Assembly: GCA_001414485.1 (NCBI GenBank)
Contig: LLEY01000105.1
Coordinates: 62,001-126,000 of the forward strand
DNA length: 64,000 bases
Source of the DNA: Calycina herbarum
Taxonomy: Eukaryota > Ascomycota > Leotiomycetes > Helotiales > Pezizellaceae
Direction of reading: 5' to 3'
Positions 36,537 through 47,076 of the stretch are shown here, piece after piece. A program made the position numbers and the translations under genes. Within the stretch, counting starts at the first letter, position 1, and the number at the start of each line of letters is the position of its first letter. The notes under the pieces are model-generated. The model saw only the letters and a program-made list of their open reading frames with translations, was not told the DNA's origin and did not search any database.

Positions 36537-38373
36537 ACGTAGTTTATTACCGAGTAGCGTACTTTCCCTCTACTCTACTACTTTAATATCAGATTAATTA
36601 ACTATAATAAATAATATTAATTAAAACTACTCGGAATCTAATAAACTAGATATATCTATAATCTCTTAATAAGTTCGTATATTATAACTAGTCTTTCTAT
36701 AAGTACTATACCGTCGTCTAGAGGTTTATCTCTTATTTTACCTACCTCTCTTAGAACGCTTGTTATATTAAGCCTGTTCCTCTACCTTCTTTTAAGCTAA
36801 TACGTTCTATATATCCTCTATAGTAAGTGTACCTCCTTAATAGACCCGAGTCTTTTTAGCTCTACAGCGCTTACTAAGTACTTTATTTACCTTACGAAGA
36901 GTATAGACTTCAGCTGATAACAAAGTGTTCTTATAAGCTAATAGCTCTGTACTCTTTACTAATACAGCTATAGTCTTGAAAATTATAACAGACGTGCTTT
37001 AGATAAGACTTAGAATAAATAACACTCTATTCTTAGAACAAAAGATAAGGAGAGCAGAAGAGCTCGAGAGAACCGGGAACTAAATATAAGTCCTGCAACG
37101 CTAGTGCGTACGCTAGTACTAGCGTGTATCTAAGCGAATATGTGATATCTAGCAGCTTTTATAACTATAACCGTTATAAAAATAGAGATTAGCGAGCTTT
37201 CTTAATAGTATAAAATACGATTCTTAACTAAAGTTATTTATAAAAGAGCGTTAGTTAGGTTACGAGGGGTCTATAAGACCTAAGGGTTAGCGGCCGTAGA
37301 GAGGGGTCTAGTAGGTGTAGAAGTTTATAATCGGATATTAAGCTTTAATATTATAGTCTAGAGATTAAAAGGTACTAAGCCAGCTCTGTAGAATCTAGCC
37401 TAGACGTTTTAAGTTATTATTAATTACTTATAAGCTATGTAAAAGACTAAAAAGAACTCGACCTTAGTAATATAGTTAATATAAGCTTTAATAAAGGTTT
37501 TAATTTAACGCTCGTATATATATTTAAGAATACTAAAACATCTAACGTCGAGTAGCTAGGTTAAATAAGAGAAATAAGAAGATAGGTAAATAGTAATAAT
37601 ATTATTAGCTTTATAATACTCTTAAACTACTAAAAACGGAGGTACGTCCCGACTCTCGCTATTAATATAAGTAATTACTATAGCTTATTTCTGATTACTA
37701 GGCTAAACTACTTTATCTCTACTACGTCGATCAGCGCGAGTTATAACTATTACTAGGTAGATAATTCCTATTATAAACTCTATCTCGTTAAAGTTATAAA
37801 AGTCGTAGTCTAAAATATCGTATTTTACTCTTATATTCTCTATAAGTCGAAACTATACGCTAATAAGCTCTAGATCTTCGTATAAGGCTCTTTAAAAGTC
37901 GTAAACGCGATTAAAACACGTTTTTAATTCTAGTCGACGTTATACGAATCGATGTATCTAGAGCTTACTAACACGTTTTCCTCTCTACGATTCGAAGATA
38001 TAATTCGCTATATCTTCTATACTAGCTAGTCGGGGCGTAAATCCTCTTATATCTAGATTAAGTATATATCGAATAAGTATCTCTTTCTCTAAGTCGGTTA
38101 ATTTATAATAATTAGGTTTAGTTTTAAGATAATAGATTCGGCTAGCTATTCTATATCGAAGTGTTGTCTTAGAGACTTTGTAGATTTTTATATTAGAGCG
38201 GCGACTAAGTTTTTTAGATATTCGAATAGCCTCGATAGCTAGAATAATTCGTACTTCTTAGGTTTAGATTTCTATAGTTAGTTATTAAGAAAACGTGTAT
38301 TAAAGTTAGTAGATAGTAAAGTAGAGGAAAGTGCGTTACTTAGTAATATACGCTACTCGGTAATAAACTACGT
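36537..38373 (-). mobile_element. Fot1/pogo-like transposon, copy B4
   Basis: 1837 bp inserted in a MITE, with TA at 36535-36536 and 38374-38375. Ends begin ACGTAGTTTATTACCGAG. The right end has two motif copies spaced 17 bp, the left end only one, which accounts for the shorter length. The transposase relic lies on the minus strand (C-terminus near 36620-36800, N-terminus near 38280). A nearly un-mutated stretch at 36985-37160 (with ACGCTAGTGCGTACGCTAGT) has no counterpart in the other copies by eye and may be a small insertion. Confidence 0.82.
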
Positions 38374-38375
38374 TA

Positions 38376-38513
38376 TAGTAATAAAATTAAACTTTTAATT
38401 TTAAAACTTTTAATTAATAGTTCGTAGAGATATTAAAATATTAAAATCGCGATTTTAGATATATTTTCAGTTAGCTAGTTCGCTTGTTTAGCTAGTTCGT
38501 TATATATATACGT
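38376..38513. mobile_element. MITE (copy-A type), right piece
   Basis: Equals 18460-18589 of the first MITE, with AATCGCGATTTTAGATATAT and a degraded GCGAACCGGC motif pair near the end (38476-38500). It ends ACGT at 38513; the following TA is shared with the next MITE. Confidence 0.8.
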
Positions 38514-38515
38514 TA

Positions 38516-38955
38516 ACGTACTTTACTATCGAGTGAATTATATTACTAAGTAGATTACTAAAAAAATATATATAAAAAACGTCTATATAACGCTAGTAAA
38601 AAAAAATAATCTATAATTCTTAATAAAAATTAATAAAATTTAAAAATCTACTTTATTATAATATAAATAAGTAATATTAAAATTTTTAGACGCTTACTAG
38701 CTATAACTAACGATTCGCTTAAAATTACCTTTATATTTATAGATTTTTTTTAATTTCTTTAATAACTTAGCTATTATAATTAGTTAGTATCTAAGATTTC
38801 TAATATTATTTATATATATAGTAATAAAGTAAGGTTTTTAATTTTATTAATTTTTATTAAGAATTATAGATTTTTACTAGAGTTATATAGACGTTTTTTA
38901 TATATATTTTTAGTAATCTACTTAGTAATATAATCTACTTAGTAGTAAAGTACGT
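38516..38955. mobile_element. Second MITE family (440 bp)
   Basis: Long inverted repeats of about 140 bp, starting ACGTACTTTACTA on both ends. The right end has two ACTAAGTAGATTA motifs spaced 17 bp. TA flanks lie at 38514-38515 and 38956-38957. The centre shares the ACGATTCGCTTAAAA segment with the other MITE, so the two families appear related inside but have different ends. No autonomous partner is in the window. Confidence 0.78.
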
Positions 38956-39342
38956 TAGCTTATATCTTAAAGATCTTAATTTTATTATATTTTCTAACTT
39001 AAATATACTACTATTAATAAAAGTAAGAAAAGAATAAGAAAAAAAGATATAAATTAGAGATAATATCTAAGTCTTATAGTATAATAAGAGATAATAAAGT
39101 AAATAAGCGATTATAAATAATACTAATTTAGCTTTATACGTGCTTAATATCTACTACCTAGTATTATATCTCGCTTTTAATCTTTAAACTCTATTTTCTC
39201 TTCTTTAACTCTAATATAATCTATTTATTTTCAGCTAGCAAAGTCGAACTCTCAGCCTATACGAGGCGCTAGCTACGAACCTTCGATTATATTATTAGAG
39301 AGCTAATAAGAGTCGTATAAGAGAAGGAAAGAGGTTATTATC
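38956..39342. other. RIP-mutated intergenic or repeat remnant
   Basis: 387 bp of AT-rich sequence with no element I can name. Around 39235-39305 it contains GC-richer text (GTCGAACTCTCAGCC, GAGGCGCTAGC) that looks faintly tRNA-like on the minus strand but forms no proper cloverleaf. Confidence 0.4.
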
Positions 39343-39788
39343 TATTACGAATCACGTTTTACGTAGTAAGTAGTTTAGACAGCGCTCTAACGAGACAAGG
39401 TACGATATCTAGGAAATAGAAGGTGATATAGAAGAGAATTAATAATATAAAGGTATTTAGATATTCTAGGATCTTACTATTAGATAACCGTTAGTAGTTA
39501 TATAATAGATTCTCTTAGATCTCTTAAGAGATCTAGAAGGATCTAGAGATCTAAGCTTATATAAGGATCTAGGTAGTACGAGAGGTTCTATATATACTAG
39601 CACGTCTGCCGTTAGATAGAAGCTTTATACTTAACTTTAGTTATTAATCTTATTATTTTATTTAATATCTTTAATATAAGTAACGAGTTTACTTCTAAGT
39701 AAATAACCTAGTATATCTATACTTCTTACCTATATACTAACCTTTAAGACTTAGTTATCTTTGTTTAGTTTATTTAAGTTTCGTTATA
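39343..39788 (+). repeat. 5' LTR of Gypsy-d (446 bp)
   Basis: Same length as its partner at 53437-53882. U3 differs from the LTRs of elements b and c: it carries the palindrome AGATCTCTTAAGAGATCT (39517-39534) in place of the GCGA repeats. After it come 25 bp of internal sequence (39789-39813) before element c interrupts. Confidence 0.85.
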
Positions 39789-39813
39789 CTTTGAGTACCT
39801 GCTTAGAAGTTTA

Positions 39814-40275
39814 TATTATAAACCACGGTTACGTAGTAAGTAGTCTAAACAGCGTTCTAATAGAATAAGGTATAACATCCGGGAATAGAAGGTAATATAA
39901 GAGGAAATTAGTAATACAAAGGATATTCGGGATTTTAGGATCTTACTATTATAGTAATATTAGAAGTTATATATAGTTATATAACGTGATCGCCTATATC
40001 GCTCTAATCGTCTTAATCGTAAGCGACGCGAGCGACGCGAGCGATATAAGTAATATATTTAGGAATAAAGGTTCTATATAAGACTAGTACGTCTACTATT
40101 AGATAGAAGCTTTATACTTAACTTTAGTTATTAATCTTATTATCTTATTTAATATCTTTAATATAAGTAATAAGTTTACTTCTAAGTAAATAACCTAGTA
40201 TATCTATACTTCTTATCTATATACTAACCTTCGAGACTTAGTTATCTTCATTTAGTTTATTAGAGTTTTATTATA
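39814..40275 (+). repeat. 5' LTR of Gypsy-c
   Basis: 462 bp, of the same U3 subtype as the LTRs of element b (GCGACGCGAGCGA repeats near 40020-40050). Confidence 0.85.
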
Positions 40276-40339
40276 CTTTAAGCACCTGCTTAGAAGTTTA
40301 GTCGCTATAGCCCTAGCAACCTCTACAGCAGCTAGCTTA

Positions 40340-43300
40340 AATACTAGTCGAGTTAACGTTATAGGTATATCTAGAAGTATAACTAGAAGGACACCTGCCA
40401 GTATATAGTTAACTAGGAACGACGACAATATAAGTATACTAGACGCCCCCGAGCCTTATAAGGTTAAAGCACTTAAGTCTATTAAAGTTAAGATATTAGA
40501 TACGTATTATAGAAAGCGAAAGAAACTTAACTTATTCCTTCTTTAAATAGACATCTACTTTAACTTTAACTCTAATAAGTTTAAAAGCAATTATAACTTA
40601 TAAACTATCTTTACTATCTCCTACCTTAGAGGATTAGTATTAGAATAGGCCTAGCTATACTTAAAGGACTTCTTTAAGAATAAGGATAAAGATATAAAGA
40701 TAGAATTAACTAAGATTATGTTTAAATCTTAGAGAGGATTTAAGGCAACTATTAGAAAAGTTTATAGAGACTTTAATATAATCTAAACAGCTATATATAA
40801 GCTTTTAGAGTTATACTAAACTAGATTAGTAATAGATTATACTAATAAATTTTAATATTATAAGACGAAGTTAGAATAGAATACTATTACTTTTATAGAA
40901 CTCTTTTATAGAGGATTAAAGATATATATTTATAAGGAAATAGCTAAGTAGAATATATAGTTCTTAACTATTATAGATATAATTAAGGAAGTTATCTAGT
41001 TAAATAACCGCCTATATAAATTTAGAAAGAGTAATCTTAAGTATAGAGAAAAGAGCAAAGGGTTAGAGAAGTAGAAGTACTCTTATACTAATAAACATAG
41101 TAAGAAGGTAAACGCTATATAGAAAAGAACCTTTTTAAGAAAAGAAGGACTTTCTTAGGAAAAGTAAAATCGTCGAAGTAGAACCTATATTATAATTATA
41201 GTCTATTAGGTTATAGAGTAAATAAGTATAGTAAGAAGAAAGACTCTAAAAGAAAGAAATAAATTAATACTACTATTTAATAATAGGTAGCCTTAACTGA
41301 TTATATTAAGCTTATAGATAAGAAACTTAAAGTATAAGAATATAGAACCTAGATCAAAGATAATAAAGAAGTTAGTAGTATTTAAGATACTAATAATAAT
41401 AGAGATCTACTTCTTAAAGAATATTATAATATATAATTAGTAATAGAATCTAAGCAACCTCTTTAAATAGAATACGAATTACTACTATTAACTAGTTCTT
41501 TAGAAATATTAAACTTATCTTCTAGTTTAAAAGGAGAAATAAAAAATAAAGACCTTAAAGTTAGAGAAACTTAGGCTTTCTTTAGAACCTTTAAACAAGG
41601 AAATTAATAAGTATATATTAATAACTAGAAACTAGACTTCTAGAGTCCTTATATAATATAAGGAGTTAACTTAACTATCTTAATAATATATATAGTTATA
41701 AGTAAAAACCTTAAAATAATAACTCTAGTTAGCCTAATTACTAAATAGAAAACTATTAAAGGGAAAGAACTAGAACGTAAACGACAACTAGTTAAAAAAC
41801 CTAGCTACTCTAAAGTAGAGGATATATAGAGAATATATAATATTTTAGATAAAATTAGTATATAGACATAGTAAGTTCTAACGGGATTTAAGAGATAGAT
41901 TAAAACCCCTTTCCTTAGAAAACTACTTAAAGATGTTATACTAAAGGAATTTAAGTAATATATTATAGTTATATTAATTAGAAATAATAGGCTAGTATTT
42001 AAGAAATACGACTTATAATAACTGTTTAGTATACTATTCTAGGAGTAAAGAGAGCTCGATATAACTAGATAGGCTAAAACGGAACTAGAAGAATTATACT
42101 ATCTATTAATAAGAGAACTATAGTTTATAGAAACAGTATAGAAAACGATAATATAATAGATATGATATAAACTAAGTCTAATCTTAGACTAGTTATTATA
42201 GAAATAGTTCGAAGGAATATTACTAGAATCTACTAGAACTATAGAATATTATTAGATATATAAAATAGTATTATTAAATAAAGAAGGAGTAGTATTCTTT
42301 TCTTAGTTCTAGATTTAAGTAGTTAGAGAAAAGAATTTAAGAGACTATATATTTAAGGTTTACTATATAAAGCTAGAGATAAGTATACTAGAGGCTACTT
42401 TAAATTATCTATATATAGGAGAACTATAGTCTATAAAAGCTATTTTAGAAACTAGTTATAAATAGATCTAATATAATTATAAACAAATACTAAAGTAATT
42501 TATAAGAGGAATTCCTAAAACTATAGAAATCGTAGAATATAGATTAGTATATAAGGTAGTATATACTAATAAGGAAAGAGTAAGATTCTTTCTATAATAT
42601 AAAGATAAGAAGAAAAAGAATTATAATCGAGAAAATCGATCTTTTAAAGTTAAATATATTAAAGTAAAATCAAATACTACTTTAGAAGAAAGATAGTTAG
42701 TAATAACTATAGAAATAAAAGAGAAAAAGTTATAAGTTATAATAGACTTAGGAGCAACGAGTAACTTTATCTCTCTAATAGCTTAGAAGAAGCTAAACGT
42801 TCTAATTAAAGAGATAAGACTATATTAACTAGGAGTAGTTAATAGAATAGATATTATATATTAAAATAGAGTTATTAATTAGTAAACTATCTTAATAAAA
42901 GTTAATATTAAAAGATACTACTTAAATATATAATTTAATATTATTAAAATAAGAAGTAAGAAAGCAATACTTAGTATACTATAGATTTAGAAACATAATC
43001 TAAAAATTAACTAGAAAGCTAGAATAATAACTTTTAGTTAATATAAATATAAGAGTTCGTATTTATAACTTTAAAGCTAGAACGAGGTTAGTACTACCTC
43101 TTCTAAAGCGCTAGAACACCTTGCCTAAGGTCCTCTATAAGTTAGTAAGAAAGCTAATAACGAAATACCTATATAGTATAGAGAATTTAAAGCTTTGTTC
43201 GAAAACCTAGAAGACTTATAAGCTTTACTAGAACATTACTTATAAGATTATAAGATTAAATTAAAAGAGAGTTATTACTTCTTAAAGTAGAAGCTTTAGT

Positions 43301-45980
43301 TATATAACTAGAAAAGCCTATAAAGAATAGAAAGTTATATAAAGAAAGGTATTAAGAAGGGATATATTAGAAGATCTAAGTTACTAATTATCTTAAATAT
43401 ACTTATTATTAAGAAAAAAGATAACCTAGATAAGAGAGTATATATTAATTACTAAGAAGTAAATTATACTATAGTTAAAGACGCTTATCTACTACTACCT
43501 AGCTAATACTTATAGAATAAGTTAAGTAAGGTAGTACGATTTATAAAATTAGATTAATAAAACACTTATAAACTTATATAAATAAAAACCGAAGACGAAT
43601 AGAAGATAGTATTTACCTTACTATTAAGTCTTTATAAATATATAGTTATACTATTTAGACTTTATAATATACTAGCTATATATTAGAAATAAAATAATAA
43701 TATTTTAAGAGATCTTCTAAGAATAATAATAATTTATTACCTAGATAATATCTTAATCTTCGTAGAAAAAGAAGAAGAATATAAGAGATATATTAGAGAA
43801 GTTTTATAATAACTTATAAAAGTAAACTCTTAGTTAAAACTCTTAAAATATAAGTTCAAAGTAACTTAAACACTTTTCCTAAAATAGGTATTTAGCTTAG
43901 AGAAAATAGAAATAGATCTAGTAAAGATTTAAGATATCTTAAACTAGAAGTTACTAGAGAATATAAAAGATATATAGTTCTTCCTTAGATTTATAAACTT
44001 CTACTATCTATTTATATAAGACTATATAAAGATTACTAAACTAATAATAGTACTAGTTAAGAAAGCTATTAAATTTATTTAGAATAAACAAGCTAAGAAC
44101 GCTTTTTAAAAGATTAAAGCAAGGTTTATAGAAAAACTAAGTATAATCGAAATAGATATCTTAAATATATTAGTAGGTATAATTTACCTATAACTAAATA
44201 AAAAGAGAAAACTTATACCTATTATATATTATTCTAAAATATTTAACCTAGTATAATAAAACTATAGTATCTTTAATAAAGAGTTACTTACTATAGTATT
44301 AGCTTTAGAATACTAGAGAATTTATTTATAGTTAGTAAAATACCTAGTTATAGTTTTATTTAATTATAAGAATCTTAAGACATTTATAATAACTAAGGAA
44401 CTTATAACTAAACGTTTAGCTAAATAGTTAGAGATATTAGAAGGATTTAATATTATTATTTAATATATAAAAAGAACGTTAAATACTTAAGCTAATACTC
44501 TTAGCTAGAAACCTAGATATAAGAGAAATAAGAAGTATAAGAAGATTATAATCTTGAAAACTCTTAAGAATAGAGACTTAGTACCTACTATATACGAAAT
44601 AGTAGTAATAAACAACATCTAGATAGATAAAATTTAGAATATATACAAAGGTTATAACTAATATATAAAAGGGAAATTATAAGTCCTTAGCTCGTATATA
44701 AAGGAATTTATATAAGAATATTATACTATGCTTACTTATAGCTACTAAGGAATTCGTAGAACTCTCTAAAGAATAAGATAATACTACTATATTAATTAGT
44801 TATCTACGATAGTTAAAGAAGTAATAGTAGAATATAATACCTATACTAGGAATAAGACTTCTTACTATACTCCTTATAAATAGATAAATATTACTCTAAT
44901 ACTATAGATACCTTAGAAATTAATATCTATAGATTTTATTATTAAACTACTAAAATCTAAAGATCTAATAATAAGAGTTAAGTATAATATAATCCTAGTT
45001 ATTATAAAACAACTTATGAAATATATAATTTTAGTAGTATATATAGAGTTAAGTATAGCTAAGGAATTAGTATTTATATTCTTTAAAAAAGTAGTCTTAA
45101 AATATAAACTATTTAAAGAAATACTCTTAGATAGAGATAAACTCTTTACTTCTAAATTTTAGATTACTCTTATAAAATAATTAAGTATAAAAAGAAAACT
45201 CTCTATAGCTTTTTACTCTTAAACAAATAAAGGAAATAAATAGATAAATTAAGTAGTTAAAACATACCTTTGGTATTATATAAACTACTAGTAAAATAAC
45301 TAGGTAGAACTACTGCTCTTAGCATAGTTTACCTATAATAGTTTAGTAATAGAAATAATACTTATTATACTATTCTATATTAACTTTAGGTATGAATTAT
45401 TAGTATACTAAGAACTGCTATCTACGACTATTAATAACTAACTTACTTATATTTAGGTCTTAAAAATTAAGAGGTTATATAAAGAACTTATAGAAGATTT
45501 ATAGTTTATTATTAAAAGGAACGTATACTATTATAATAAACGATATAGTTAGAAGCTAACGCTAAAAGAGAGAGATAAAGTCTATTTAGTATAAAAGAAT
45601 ATTAATATAAAAAGACTAAGTAATAAACTAGATTATAAAAAATTTAGACTATTTAAAATTAAACGAGTTAAGAGACCTTTAAATTATAAATTAGTACTAC
45701 TAAAAATAATAAACATCTACCTAGTATTCTATATATCCCTACTTAGACTAGTACTACTAAGAGTACTATTAGCTCTATTTATAGAAATTTAACTAGTTAA
45801 TCTAAATACTAAATATAAAGTTAAAAGAATTCTTAACTATAGGATTATTAGAAGTAAGATTAAGTACTTAATTAAATAGTTAGATTACCTATACTTAGAA
45901 AACACTTAGAAGCTAAAAAGCAATCTTAACTATTATCTAGAGAAACTTTAGAAGTTCTACTACTAAAACCTAGGGTTATC
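40340..45980 (+). pseudogene. Gypsy-c gag-pol relic
   Basis: Plus-strand polyprotein relic. Gag lies at about 40380-41250. The protease active-site relic VIIDLGATSNFIS (usual ALIDSGAT) is near 42733-42775. RT contains VYINY-EVNYTIVKDAYLLL near 43440-43500 and YYLDNILIF near 43735-43765. RNase H (YNKELLTIVLALE) is near 44275-44310, and the integrase zinc region (SYQGIRRTL ... IVEYNTYTRNK) near 44740-44860. A chromodomain (KVKRILNYRIIRSKIKYLIKQLDY) lies near 45815-45890. Stops are TAA/TAG throughout. Confidence 0.8.
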
Positions 45981-45984
45981 TACA

Positions 45985-46490
45985 TCTTATAGTTAGAAGA
46001 GAAAGCCTTAAGAAAAGCCGAATTAAGGGTCGGCTTAATAATAAAAGCAGGGTTACTAGAAGAAGAGAGAGCCGCTAGCTAGGTAATCTCTAATTCCCTC
46101 TCTTCTTTCTCCTTCTCTACTCTTTCCTTCTTATTAGCTTTATCAAGCTCTTATAAGTTAGTAAAACTATAATAGAGCATCTCTTACTCCTACTTTATAA
46201 GGAAGTGTTATTATTTTTATAGATAAAGGATTTTCTATATAACTTCTTCTTAAACCTTATAAGCTGTCTCTTCTTCCTACTATAACCGCTGCTTCTAGAT
46301 ATTAATAGATTCCTACTTAAAAATTAAGAGTATTCGATTTTATAATTTAATATTATAAGATTTACTCTTCCTAGTATACTTAAAGTACTTAGAACTACTA
46401 GGAACGCTAATATATCAACAACTAGTTTTTATATTTATATAACAAGTATAAGGAATTATTTCACGTCTTAAACATTCGATTAAAAGAGTG
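45985..46490 (-). pseudogene. Antisense coiled-coil ORF of Gypsy-c
   Basis: Counterpart of 27110-27650. The minus strand between about 46210 and 46060 reads HFLIK, EMLYYSFTNL, ELDKANKKERVEKEKEERELEI, aligned residue by residue with copy b apart from RIP changes. It lies between the chromodomain end and the 3' LTR, opposite to gag-pol. Function unknown. Confidence 0.52.
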
Positions 46491-46633
46491 TTAAGAGTTC
46501 TATATTATTTAAGCTTATCTTTTAAAAGAGGTGTTAACGATAAAATAAGAACTAGAGAGGCTGCTAGCCTCTTAACGATATTTTCTTAGGTAGTACTTAA
46601 GTATAGAGATATACTAGTCTAAGAAGGGGATAG

Positions 46634-47076
46634 TATTATAAACCACGGTTACGTAGTAAGTAGTCTAGATAGCGTTCTAATAAGATAAGGTATAACATCT
46701 AGGAATAGAAGGTAATATAAAGAATATTAGAGATTTTAAGATCTTACTATTATAATAATATTAGAAGTTATATATAGTTATATAACGTAATCTCCTATAT
46801 CGCTCTAATTACCTTAATCGCGAGCGACGTAAGCGACGCGAGCGATATAAGCGATATATTTAGAAATAAAGGTTCTATATAAGACTAGCACGTCTACTAT
46901 TAGATAGGAGCTTCGTACTTAACTTTAGTTATTAATCTTATTATCTTGTTTAATATCTTTAATATAAGTAACGAGTTTACTTCTAAGTAAACAACCTAGC
47001 GTATCTATACTTCTTACCTATATACTAACCTTCGAGACTTAGTTATCTTTGTTTAGTTCGTTAGAGTTTCGTTACA
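46634..47076 (+). repeat. 3' LTR of Gypsy-c
   Basis: 443 bp, partner of 39814-40275. It lacks about 20 bp relative to that LTR (GGAAATTAGTAATACAAAGG-like text near 46720). It keeps the ...GTTTCGTTACA end. Confidence 0.85.

Larger units (their letters stand above)
39814..47076 (+). mobile_element. Gypsy-c chromovirus nested in Gypsy-d
   Basis: 7263 bp with LTRs at 39814-40275 and 46634-47076. Flanks are GTTTA (39809-39813) and GTTCA (47077-47081): a 5-bp target duplication with one C-to-T change in a CpA context. It lies 25 bp inside element d, in the primer-binding region. The internal part holds gag, protease, RT, RNase H, integrase, chromodomain, then an antisense ORF, a purine tract (AAGAAGGGGATAG, 46621-46633) and the 3' LTR. 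Confidence 0.9.

Noticed and set aside
39230..39310. Possible tRNA or tRNA-derived SINE on the minus strand (GTTCGA and GCGCCTCG text)
   Set aside because: I could not form acceptor and T stems with proper pairing; too degraded to call.
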